Origin: Lactarius indigo
Taxonomy: Eukaryota > Basidiomycota > Agaricomycetes > Russulales > Russulaceae
Direction: 5' to 3'
Assembly (NCBI GenBank): GCA_025766275.1
Contig: JAFKAC010000022.1
Span: forward strand, 62,001-126,000
Length of the DNA stretch: 64,000 bases
Position numbers and translations under genes: made by a program
The notes under the pieces: generated by a model
Seen by the model: only the letters and a program-made list of their open reading frames with translations
Database searches by the model: none
What the model was told of the DNA's origin: nothing
Part shown: positions 53,175 to 63,186 of the stretch, one piece after another
How positions within the stretch are numbered: position 1 is the first letter of the stretch
Layout of the letters: each line of letters starts with the position of its first letter

Positions 53175-53680
53175 TGTTACGCTCCACCGGCGTTAGTCCG
53201 ACTTGGACTCGGGATAGGCGTAATTGACTTAGCGGAGATAGGTGAATGGGGACCTCGTGTCAACCCAACACTGGCTGAACAGGGGCACTACAGGCACACG
53301 CTGCAGCAATAAAGTGAAGAAGAGTATCCCTTGGCGGATACAAGCAGAAGCACACTTAGTCCGAGACTAAGGCAAGCAGAGACGAGTCAAGTGGTGGATT
53401 GAAGAAGACCAAGATGGAGACTCTTGGTCTTCCGAGTCGACTACTTATACAAATACGCGCGGGCTTTAAAGCGCCGCTGGAATGGTAAGTATCCAATAGC
53501 GTAACTAGCTCGAACCCTAGTACAGCTATCCTAGGAATGAGTCATACATGAGTCACAATCACATGTGAACTACTATGCTGACTGATGCGATGTAAGAGTC
53601 CATGACTAATATTGATACCGGACCGTAGTCATAACCGGCCATGAGTCATCCACAACACATAATTGGTCCGTACCGTAACA
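53175..53680 (-). repeat. G4 3' LTR (506 bp)
   Basis: It matches 60476-60981 with seven CG/CA differences. The polypurine tract lies next to it at 53681-53693 and reads GAAAAGGGGGTGA on the minus strand, identical to that of G3. Confidence 0.95.
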
Positions 53681-53693
53681 TCACCCCCTTTTC
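53681..53693 (-). other. G4 polypurine tract
   Basis: It reads GAAAAGGGGGTGA on the minus strand, the same 13 bases as G3 (62715-62727). Confidence 0.6.
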
Positions 53694-53712
53694 AGGAGTG
53701 AGGCCCACCTCA

Positions 53713-56700
53713 CTAGTCCGCTACTGACTCTTGCCTCATCTTCTCGGCCTCGTCTTCCATCCGTGCTAGTATGTTAGCTCGTTCCAAGCGGTAAAGACTG
53801 TCCTTTTTGTCTGCAACCACCATCTCCCTTTCCAACTGCAGCTGCCGAATCCGCTTCTCCAGCTGGTCTTCGGCGAATGCGAACTGCCGAAATCGGCGTA
53901 GTTCTTGAGTGAGGGTGACATCCCCAATGCGCATTAGTAGTAAGTCAGTGGGGTGTCGATCGCGGAGCATGAAATACTCCTCATGGGGTATAAATGCACG
54001 GTTGTTCTTTGGGAGATGGGGGGTGGCGTAAAGGGGTTTGCCGTAGAGGAATCCCGATCCCGGAGCTAATCCGAGAACGAAGGGGTCTCCTCCTTGGATA
54101 ACCTGTACGTGGGAGGCTTGTACCGTCGGTCCGTTGGGGAGTTTGATCGGGAACGGAATGTAATCGGGTCCTCTATTGACCTGGAACCCTTCAGGAACGA
54201 CGGCTCTGGTTGCTGGGTCTCGTTCGCCCATTGGTGTATAACGAGCCGCTTGTGCCACGGCGACTCGTCCTCTGTGTAAAGGCCCCCCCGCTGCGTCGAC
54301 GAGGTAGGGTGTGGCGGCTGTATCTTCAGTGTAGAATTCATGGTTAAGGAATGTGTGCCTGATGGGGTAGTGGTCTCCAAGCTCGTCTTCATCCTCATCT
54401 TCATCCAATACTCCCTCCGCTCCTTCATCATTCGGCGTCGGCAGGCAGCGATATGCAGTTGCTCCCGCTGCCACCGCGCCGCCGTCTCCTTCCATTCTTG
54501 TTCGTACTTCCTCATGGCGTCGGGTGGTTGCACCGCGCGGGACAGCTGCTTGAAGCCGAAAAAGCTCGTCTTCCGTGAGGAAGACTTCGGGCTCACCGGT
54601 GTTGGGGTTTGTGAGGGCGTACATTGGCGGAGGTGCTGGCTGAGTTGCTGCTGGATCGTCGTCGAGAGTTCCCTGTATGGGCACAGGGAATCGTTGCAGT
54701 GTCTGGTGCAGTTCTTCACTAGTGATAGGGCCGTCTTCCTCATGCTGCATGGAGGTACGGCTTCCATCTGCAGCTCCAACGGCTGCGGTGTTGTTGGTGG
54801 AGTCGGGGTTGACAAGTGTGGCGGAGGAGTCATTGACGAGGGTAGAGAGGAGTGCGAGCTGGTCATTGCGTCGAGTAGAGGACATGGGGTGAATGGGAGA
54901 TGGGGACTTATCATGACAAGAGGTCATCCTTATATGTGTTTCTCTGTTGGGATTGGAATGTTTGAACTCCCGAACGGCTTCGTCGGCAAATACGTCATCC
55001 TTATCTATCCATTGATTGTCTGAGTCCGGATAACCCTTCCATTTGACAAGGTACTGAAGCCGACGTCTTCTGCCGAATCGCCGAGAGTCTAGAATCTTCT
55101 TGACTTCGTACTCTTCTTCATTATCGACCAAATCAGGTGGTGGGCGCTGATAGTTTGGTCCGTGCGTGGGTGTCTCACGATAAGGTGTGAGAAGATCTAT
55201 GTGGAACACGTCATGGATGCTCCACTGCGTGGGAAGTTCGAGTCGATAGTTGACAGGGGACATCACCTGGACGACCTTAAATGGCCCGTGTCGTTTAGCC
55301 GCTAGTTTTGCGGTTGGCTGATGGGTGCGTAAGTGGCGCCCTTCTAACCACACGAGGTCTCTTTCTTTGAACTTGGGCATATCTTTGTTCTTGACCCATG
55401 ACTTTTGCGCCCGGAGCATGCAGGAGAAAGTGCGCTGTCATGCTTGTTTAAACTGGTCTAGTCTTAATGACACCTGTGGGATAGGGGAAGGCCTATCGGT
55501 CCAATCAGCGCGAGGGTTGAACCCTGATAAGAGAAAGAAGGGGGACTCCCGCGTAGTTTCGTTAGGCCAGTTGTTGTGTGTGAATTCTGCCATTGGCAGA
55601 TAACGAACCCAGTCATCTTGTCGTTCATTTACCCAGAAGCGGAGATATTGTTCGAGCCATTGGTTTGTTTGTTCCGATTGGCCGTCGGTTCGTGGGTGAT
55701 AAGCGGTTGAGATATTTTGGCTGATGCCAAGGATTTTGCATATCTCTCGCATGAACTTGGATGCGAAACGGGGGTCTCGATCACTGATGACGCGCGAGGG
55801 GAGTCCGAATCGTGGGAAGACGTGAGAGACATACAGAGCAGCTGTCCCTTTGGCTGTTACCTCTTCATTGCACGGGATGAAGACGGCAGCTTTAGTACAA
55901 TCATGGTCTGTCACTGTTAGAATGGAATCATAGCCACGAGAGATGGGGAGTTTAGTGATGAAGTACACAGCAATGGTTTCGAATGGCAGGGCCTCCGGTT
56001 TGGGATAGATGGGTTGTAAGGGCGCTCTGATGGGACAGAGGTTAACTTTGTGCCGCTGGCATTCCGCACAACCTTTGACGTAGTCTGTGACATCATTTTT
56101 CATTTGCGGCCACCAGTAGTGTCGTTCAGTGAGTTGAAGGGTGCGTTTGATACCCGGGTGGCCGTAGACAGGGGAGTCATGGTGAGCAGCAATAATGGTG
56201 CGCTTGTCGTGAATACCGCCGGTAACCACTCGGTGCCCATCTTTATACCATGTCCCTTCGATGTCTTTTAGCTTGTGAGTGTTGACCCAAGGTTTCAACT
56301 TAGCTGTGTCCTGTTCATAGATAGGGTGTTCTGGAGCCATCTCTACTGGTAAGATCTCAGGTCTCCAGTGCGGATGTCGTGGTTCTTCCAGCATGGTAGC
56401 GTGTGCAAAGACGCTTTCGGGCAACACTGTGACTCCTTCGTTATCGTTTTCTCCTTGGTCGTAATCTGGTCTTCGCGACAGTGCATCAGCGCGTCCATTA
56501 GAAGTCCCTTTAATGTGATGAATCTCGAAGTCGTATTCTGAGAGTTCGAGTACTTCCCTAGCCACGCGTCTACTAATTTTCTGTGGCGATTTCCAGTATT
56601 GTAAATTCAGATGGTCAGAGAACACTTTGATCTTGTGAGGGGAGCCCGCTAGGAGGGGTCTCCAGTGGCGGAAGGCTTTAACAATTGCAAGGAGTTCGAG

Positions 56701-58515
56701 ATCGTAGATGTCGTAATTTCGTTCGGCTTCATTGAGGGTGGACGAGTAGTAGCCGATGGGGTGTTGTTTGCCGTCTGCTTTTCGTTGAAGGAGGACTGCA
56801 CCTGTGGCGAAGCCAGATGCATCGACTTCTAATTCAAATTGTTGTGTGAGATCTGGATGCGCTAAGACAGGTTCACTAGTGACGAGGGTTTTAAGGTCCT
56901 GGAATGCTTTTTCTTCTTCATTCCCCCAATGCCATTCGGTATCTTTGCGCGTGAGTTTGTTAAGTGGTCGTGCTTTGGTTGCAAATCCTCGTATAAAGGG
57001 TCGATAAAAATTGCAAAATCCAAGGAAAGAGCGGACGTCCTTAACTTTGGTTGGTGTTGGCCAGTCTTTAATGCCCGAAATTTTGACGGGGTCCATGCGT
57101 GTCACCCCCTTTTCAAGGATTACCCCCAGGTAATCCATACGTGGGGAGTGGAAGAGGCATTTCTCGAGTTTGTAATATAGGTCATGCTCTGCGGATACGC
57201 GGAGGACGTCTTTGACTGCGTCGATGTGATCTGGTAAGGAGTGATCAAGTCCCGTAGTGATACCAATGTCGTCCATGTAAACCCGAATAGTTGTGCCGCG
57301 TTTTTCATGTTTTGCGATGATGTCCCTGAAGATGAAGTTCATCATAGTCTGGAACGTCGCTGGGGAATTGGTTAAGCCGAAAAACATCACCGTTGGTTCG
57401 AATAATCCATATCGTGTTTTGAATGCCGCTTTCTCCTCATCTCCCTCTTTGATGCGTATGTTGTTATATCCCCATCTAACGTCGAGCTTGGTGTAGATGT
57501 GGGCGTTGCTGAGGTTGGTGATAAGATCGGAAATGAGAGGGAGTGGGTATTGATTGCAGATGGTGACCGCGTTGATTTTTCGGTAATCCTGGACGGGTCG
57601 CAACTTACCATCCTTCTTTTTGATAAAAAAGAAGGACGATGCATATGGGGACTTAGAGGGTCGTATGTACCCCTTTTTCAGCTGTTCCTCGATCCATTCG
57701 CGTAGTTTCTTGTCTTCTTCCTGAGTCATAGGGTATATCTTGCAATCGATGGCATCGGCTGTCCCTAGTTTGAATTTGATGGCATGATCCCAGGGCCTGC
57801 TGGGTGGAAACCTGTCCGATGCTTCTTCGCTGAAGAGACGTTCGAATTCGCGGTACTCGGGGGGTAACTCAGCTTTAGTAGTATATTGTTGAGCGGCAAT
57901 AGCGAGGTCGGTAGCGGTGGCTCTAATTCGGCACCCTTCTTCAAATTGTTGTCGTTGTTCGTCTGTGATGACACACGAATGTACGACTTCATAGTCGTCG
58001 TTCTGAGAAGTGGCTGCCACAATCGTTGTTGTTTTGAGATAGGGGTTGGTCAAGCGAATGACGATGGGGAGCATGTCTTCGTGGATGGCAGCTTGCGACC
58101 ATTTGATGTGTGGGTCGTAGATAGCGAGCCAGGGGTATCCCAATACGATGTCTTCGTTGCCAATGTCTGTAATAAGGAAACGTATTTCCTTATGGATTCC
58201 TTTAGTTTGGACATCAACATCGGTATAGTGAGTGATACGCCCTGACTTATTTTCCATATTATCAATGTTCCATATTTTCTTCAGGACTTCGAGTGGTTTT
58301 GTCCCAAGCCCCATCCTTTTTGCGAAGGAGGGTTTCATGAAGCAATGAGTTGCTCCTGAGTCAACTAGTGCTCGTATGTCGGCCATTGCGTAACTGGTGC
58401 GAATCGATACTGGAACTCTCATAGAACGATAGCGAGTCATGATTACACTGTTACAATTAACCGCCCTCACCCAGGCCGATGGGTTCAGGCGTCCTGAAAA
58501 CCCTCCTTCTTCCAT
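53713..58515 (-). pseudogene. G4 Pol fused to a C-terminal accessory domain, one in-frame TGA
   Basis: A single minus frame runs from 58515 (overlapping the gag end, -1 frame) to 53713, broken only by TGA at 55440-55438. Protease ALVDSGATHCFM; RT with SKSPYASSFFFIKKKDGK and YMDD (VYMDDIGITT); RNase H with EVDASGFATGAVL; integrase HHCC (YGHPGIKRT to CAECQRHK). The core has AVYFITKLP where the family has xDF, so the first catalytic Asp is Tyr (codon 55965-55963). After the TGA come the GPF module (KRHGPFKVVQV) and chromodomain (LQYLVKWKGYPDSDNQW). About 400 further residues follow: acidic/Pro linker, block SHVQVIQGGDPFVLGLAPGS with FLYGKPLYATPHL, and a helical C-terminus (EDQLEKRIRQLQLEREM). 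This last domain is not recognised; G3 has it too. Confidence 0.88.
58463..58503 (-). promoter_or_regulatory. G4 -1 ribosomal frameshift signal
   Basis: On the minus strand GGGTTTT (58503-58497), a 6-nt spacer and a 28-nt stem-loop (58490-58463) repeat the G3 signal exactly, just upstream of and over the gag stop (58487-58485). Confidence 0.75.
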
Positions 58516-60455
58516 AATTGTTGGAGGATGATGTCTTTTACGTCGTCCGATTCTCCTGCTACTCCATTGAGCCAGTCGCTGGCGCGCTGTTGAGGGGGTA
58601 CATCCTGGACCGCCCTGGTAGCGACTTCGGGTTCTTGTTGATGATAGTCGGTGTCGATATACCGACTAGTAGATGCTTGGGGTTGATAGCCTCCCCGTGG
58701 TTGTCTGCAATCTCGTGCCATATGCCCATCCTTTCCACAATTATAGCAAGTGACTGGCCTTTGGTTGTTGCGTCCTCCTCCTCTCTGCAAAAATCCTCCC
58801 CTTGGTCGATATGGGGGACGAGGGGCAAGTATGTCTTCGGCCCCTGCAAGTCGCCCGCGGATTCAGTCCGCAGAAGTATCCATGGCATTTGGATCTCGGG
58901 GCAAATTCCTTGGTTGCCAAGAGCTTCTTGGCGGTCCTTGCCACTGTCGTTGTTGTCGTTGCTTTCCTTGTCCCTGTCCAGGGGGCACTCCCTTGTTCAA
59001 TACCGCTTTAAGGTGAAGATATTGTTGTTGACAAGTGGTAGCCGCTTCTTTCCACTTGCGGTAGTTGCGGGGATTGTCAAGGGTATAGACCTTTTCATAT
59101 AGGTCCTTTGGTAGTCTGCTTGCAAATAGGTCTAGTGTCTGCGGATCGTCGAGTCGATACTGAGCGCGGCGTATCAGTTGTTTGAATTGGGTGCAATACT
59201 CATCTAGATTGCCTCCAATCATTTTGACTCCCTTCTTAAGCTCGTATTGAGCTTGTTCTTGTTCCATTGTGTTGTGGAAGCGCTGCATAAAGCTGTGCGT
59301 GACTTCGTTCCATAGCCCTTCACTAGTGCGGGGTATGCCCGCTTGTATCTGGCCATTGAGCCAGGTAAGCATTGCCAATACCCATTCGCTGACGTTGACG
59401 CCTTTGATGTAGGATAGAAAAAGTAGGGCTCGTCGGTAGGGTGTGGCCATTATGCCTTCATCGGCATTCATACCCCAGTAAACATGCCACTGAGTGAGAA
59501 ACACCTCGACTTTGGCGCGTTCTCCATCAAATACTGTGGGTGCCTCGCCAGCTAACTTGTTACTCGGAGGGGGAATAATAGGACCTGCACCTGGTAGTCC
59601 TCCTCCCAGGGGTCCTCCTCCTGGTGGTCCCCCTGGAAATCCTCCAGGGAATCCTTCGAATCCCGGTCCTCTTGATGGGGGTCCTCCACCTCCTCCTCCT
59701 CTGGGTAGGTCACCAGGGGGTCCACCGCCTCCGCTGGGGGGATCGGCTATGTCGGGTCCAATGGCACGATGGATTGCTACATCATCGTCGGTCATTCGAT
59801 GACCAGTGTATGGGTTAATAGGAGCTAAATTAGCTCGCGATTCTTCTGTGATGCGTCTTTGTTCTTCTAGGGCAATCTGGTCCCTTGCTTCACTGGTGAG
59901 GTATACCTCTTCTTGGGTAATGGTGGCTGTTGCCATTGCGACTGCTGGGCTATGAATGTGAATTACTTCTGGCTCAGGTTGGTGAATAGTGAGGGACTCA
60001 GTTTGTTGTATGATGTGATCGCCAATGGCTCCTAGACTGGCTTCCTCTGCTGGCGTTGTTCCTCTGCTTGGCGATTGGCTTTCGGAGGCTTCTTCTCCGC
60101 TAACTCCTTCGTCCGTGTGTTCTTGTGCTTGTCCGTCAATGGGACCGTAATCGGCGCGGCTGTTGAGCTCTCGCGCGTTGATGTCGCAGTTGTAGCTTCT
60201 TCCTGCTGGTCGTACAATGTCCCAGCGATGGTCTATGGGGTTCCAAGTAACCTCGACCCAGCAAAGATGTTCGAAATTGAACTCGACGGGTCGGAAACGG
60301 TTAGGACCGTTAAACTCTACGAAGTATCCGGTGTCTTCTCCTCGTTCTCTCCACTGAGCTGCTCCTAAGAATCTTGTAGGTACGTTGTGATCTCCTCATC
60401 GTTCGATATGATAGGGACAGAAAGACGTCCACTGGTCTCTGGTCGAGTATGCCAC
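58485..60455 (-). pseudogene. G4 Gag with ATG-less N-terminal extension, two in-frame TGAs
   Basis: One minus frame runs from a GTG at 60455 (8 nt past the primer-binding site) to TGA 58487-58485. TGAs interrupt at 60398-60396 and 58865-58863; at the second, G3 has CGA. The first in-frame ATG is 59936 in strong context (GCAATGGCA). The extension (GYFVEFNGPNRFRPVEFNF, WVEVTWNPIDHRWDIVRPAG) is conserved with G3. Then PINPYTGHRM, a Gly/Pro linker of many GGPP repeats, a capsid region (PTVFDGERAKVEVFLTQWHV) and the zinc knuckle CYNCGKDGHMARDC. Confidence 0.85.
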
Positions 60456-60462
60456 GATGAGG

Positions 60463-60473
60463 ATCTTGGTCTT
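60463..60473 (-). other. G4 primer-binding site, self-complementary, 11 nt
   Basis: It reads AAGACCAAGAT on the minus strand, 2 nt inside the 5' LTR edge, identical to G3 and complementary to the hairpin at 60705-60733. Confidence 0.7.
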
Positions 60474-60475
60474 AA

Positions 60476-60981
60476 TGTTACACTCCACCGGCATTAGTCC
60501 GACTTGGACTCGGGATAGGCGTAATTGACTTAGCGGAGATAGGTGAATGGGGACCTCGTGTCAACCCAACACTGGCTGAACAGGGGCACTACGGGCACAC
60601 GCTGCAGCAATAAAGTGAAGAAGAGTATCCCTTGGCGGATACAAGCAGAAGCACACTTAGTCCGAGACTAAGGCAAGCAGAGACGAGTCAAGTGGTGGAT
60701 TGAAGAAGACCAAGATGGAGACTCTTGGTCTTCCAAGTCGACTACTTATACAAATACGCGCGGGCTTTAAAGCACCGCTGGAATGGTAAGTATCCAATAG
60801 CGTAACTAGCTCGAACCCTAGTACAGCTATCCTAGGAATGAGTCATACATGAGTCACAATCACATGTGAACTACTATGCTGACTGATGCGATGTAAGAGT
60901 CCATGACTAATATTGATACCGGACCGTAGTCATAACCGGCCATGAGTCATCCACAACACGTAATTGGTCCGTACCATAACA
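60476..60981 (-). repeat. G4 5' LTR (506 bp)
   Basis: The transcription-start LTR for the minus-strand element. A TATA-like CTTATA (60745-60750, TATAAG on the minus strand) lies just upstream of the hairpin in transcription order. Confidence 0.95.
60705..60733 (-). promoter_or_regulatory. G4 self-primer hairpin (11-bp stem)
   Basis: GAAGACCAAGA, 7-nt loop, TCTTGGTCTTC. On the minus strand the 3' arm gives ATCTTGGTCTT (60716-60706), the exact complement of the primer-binding site. Confidence 0.65.
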
Positions 60982-60986
60982 CAGAG

Positions 60987-61524
60987 CCTCATCAAAAAGG
61001 CACAAGAAGGATGGGTGAAGCATCAGAACACGCCCCGTTATCAAGTAGGGGATCAAGTGTGGCTGGAAGGGAAGCACCTCCGAACCAATCAACCAATGGC
61101 GAAATTAGCGGTGCAACGCCACGGGCCGTTTAAAGTGATCCAGGTGATGTCCCCCTATAATTATCACCTCGAACTTCCCACGCAGTGGAGTATCCACCCG
61201 GTATTCCACATAGATCTTCTCACGCCGTACAAAAGCACAACCATTCACGGCGAGAACTTCCCACGACCACCGCCGGACCTCGTGGAAGGAGAGGAGGAGT
61301 ACGAAGTTGAGGCTGTTCTAGACTCACGGCATTTCGGCCGCCGCAAGAAGCTCCAATATCTCATCAAATGGAAGGGGTACCTGGACTCGGAAAACCAGTG
61401 GGTCGATAAAGATGACGTATTCGCGCCGGAAGCAATAAAGGCGTATCAAGCGGGCTGGACAGCCGTAAGGGTCCTTAAAAGCCAACCCACGAACAACTAC
61501 GAGGAGTATCCCCTCTACCTTTGA
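60987..61524 (+). pseudogene. G3 Pol, 3' part (integrase C-terminus, GPF module, chromodomain)
   Basis: It resumes at codon S/L of QLAQSLIKKAQEGWVKH, exactly where G4 cut the frame after CAGAG. It contains VGDQVWLEGKHLRTNQP, the GPF module QRHGPFKVIQV, HPVFHIDLLTPY and the chromodomain LQYLIKWKGYLDSENQWVD. It ends at TGA 61522-61524; the same frame continues into the accessory domain, so this TGA too may be a decayed sense codon, as G4 reads through here. Confidence 0.88.
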
Positions 61525-61539
61525 TCCGCTCATACCTCT

Positions 61540-62685
61540 ATGCCCACTTCTCCTCTCAGACATGTCACCACGGCGATCCTCCTCGACCAAGTCGCACAAG
61601 ACGCCACCAACCTCATCGAAAACGACGAAGAAACCATGGTTCAACAGGTCCAGCTCACTCCGTACACACCTGCAAACATGCGAGCGGGGCATATCACCGC
61701 TCAAGAATGGGCTAATGTCCTACAGAGATTCCCCGACCCGACTCACCAGCCCGACGACGAGCAGCAGCATGCCATCGCTCACATCTTCTGAGACGACAAC
61801 AGCAATTGGGAACCCATTGCCGTCATCCCCCCAGGTGACGACCTCATCGGCACACGGGGAATTCTCCCTGCCAACCGTCCTCTCAAAGACCCAACAGGAG
61901 TTAGAAGCAGCGGAGGATTGGCGGAGAGTGGCGAAGGAGTGGGCCGACGAACAACTGCGCTTAGCGCAGAGGAGGTTGAGCGAGTTGCGGCAGCGCAGGC
62001 AGCGCTCCCTCACGACGAGGCTCACGCTGACGACGAGGATTACTACCCGGTCAGACACCCCCTCCTTCGAACGCACAGCCACCCTACTAATCCCCAAATC
62101 ACCCCATGGCTCGTTCACACCGACGGAACCGCCATGTCTTGAGGATGTGTGCGACTGCCCGGCATCGCATTTCACACCCCCATTACACACGACGACGACC
62201 CTGTGCAGGTCCTTGCGCCTGAAGGGTTCCGGGCGAATCGACAGCCCCATTACATTCACTTCCCCATCACCGGACCCGACGGCGTAGAGAGGAACACCAG
62301 TCACGTTCAGATTGTTGGAGGTGCGAATCCTTTTGTGCTGGGGCTTATCCCTGGCTCTCCCCACCTCTACGGCAAACCCCTCTACGCTCACCCGATGCTA
62401 TCGGCCGCGGCATGTGCCTTCATCGCCCACGAGGATCTAGTCATCCTCGCCGCTGACAAGATCACGGATCGCGCACTGAACCGCATCGGGGATGAGTCCC
62501 TGACTGCGGAGGTGACGCGCTACCGTGCGGCTGCGTATGAGGAAGAGTGGCTTGCAGCCCGCATCCGTCAACTCCAGGCCATGCGGCTGTCAGCGAGGGA
62601 TGACAAGAGAGATTGTATCTATCGGCTGGAGAGGGCTAACGTATTTGAAAGGATTAGCGACGAGCAGTCCACGTGGGCAGCGTGA
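61540..62685 (+). pseudogene. G3 accessory C-terminal domain, two further TGAs
   Basis: In the Pol frame, from ATG 61540 to TGA 62685, with TGAs at 61789-61791 and 62140-62142. It matches the G4 Pol tail: an N-terminal linker, an acidic EAHADDEDYYPVRHPLLRTH block, SHVQIVGGANPFVLGLIPGS with LYGKPLYAHPML, then a helical C-terminus (LAARIRQLQAMRLSARDDKR). No signal peptide or membrane segment, so it is not an env protein. Its position after the chromodomain and its conservation suggest a function in the particle or in integration; the family is not recognised. Confidence 0.75.
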
Positions 62686-62714
62686 GACTTTCGGTGAGTC
62701 TGGGGTCTCACACT

Positions 62715-62727
62715 GAAAAGGGGGTGA
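62715..62727 (+). other. G3 polypurine tract
   Basis: GAAAAGGGGGTGA lies directly before the 3' LTR, identical to G4. Confidence 0.65.
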
Positions 62728-63181
62728 TGTTACGGTTTCGCATGATGTGACCCTTACTGTACCAGTTGTGGCTACGGCTGTAAGGTATATTAGTCACGGA
62801 CTCGGGGTTTACGATAGGAGTTAGGCGTTGGGAGATGACTCGATCCTAGTACAGGTAGTAGTAGTATTAGGATTGCGGTACTTACGCAATACGTTGGACG
62901 CTACGATACGGTGACTCATAGCAGCGCTTGAAAGCCTGCTCTTCTTGTATTTAAGGTAGCTGCGGAAGACCAAGATATGCCATCTTGGTCTTCTTCAATC
63001 GTCACTTCCTATCTCAAGAGATCTGTTCGCCTCTATCCAGATAGAGAGCCATCTGAATCTGCTAGTGTCTTCGAACATCTAGCTCTCGCCTTTGTGCCAT
63101 ACGCCTTGCGCGTGATCAGCTAAGTTACAGTCGCCTCCCCTTTATACGCTCAAGTCGAGCTAACATCGTGACGGCGTTACA
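62728..63181 (+). repeat. G3 3' LTR (454 bp)
   Basis: The second LTR copy, followed by the GCTAT duplication at 63182-63186. Confidence 0.95.
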
Positions 63182-63186
63182 GCTAT

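Larger units (their letters stand above)
53175..60981 (-). mobile_element. Gypsy element G4, inverted inside the pol of G3, 7.8 kb
   Basis: 506-bp LTRs at 53175-53680 (3') and 60476-60981 (5'), with the target duplication CAGAG at 53170-53174 and 60982-60986. Genes run on the minus strand: gag, then pol plus accessory domain. The LTRs differ at seven sites, all CpG. It has three in-frame TGAs and a changed integrase catalytic Asp, so it is not autonomous. Confidence 0.93.
47698..63181 (+). mobile_element. Gypsy element G3 (Ty3/gypsy chromovirus) with G4 inside
   Basis: 454-bp LTRs (TGTTAC/TGG..GGCGTTACA) at 47698-48151 and 62728-63181, with the target duplication GCTAT at 47693-47697 and 63182-63186. 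Removing G4 (53175-60981 plus one CAGAG) leaves about 7.7 kb. Gag carries four in-frame TGAs and pol/accessory carries four more, so the copy is dead. It shares primer-binding site, polypurine tract, frameshift signal and proteins with G4, but has a different LTR sequence. Confidence 0.92.

Noticed and set aside
44781..62142. TGA codons as selenocysteine or a changed genetic code
   Set aside because: The host genes DHODH and the 519-aa protein use TGA or TAA as normal stops, sister elements have CGA at two of the sites, and no SECIS-like structure was apparent.
61540..62685. Envelope-like third gene after pol
   Set aside because: No signal peptide, no membrane helix, no glycosylation-rich ectodomain pattern; in G4 the part is fused in frame to Pol.
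28652..63181. Repeat-induced point mutation (RIP) of the Neurospora type
   Set aside because: RIP prefers CpA and strikes densely. Here changes are few and sit at CpG, which fits slow loss of methylated cytosine.
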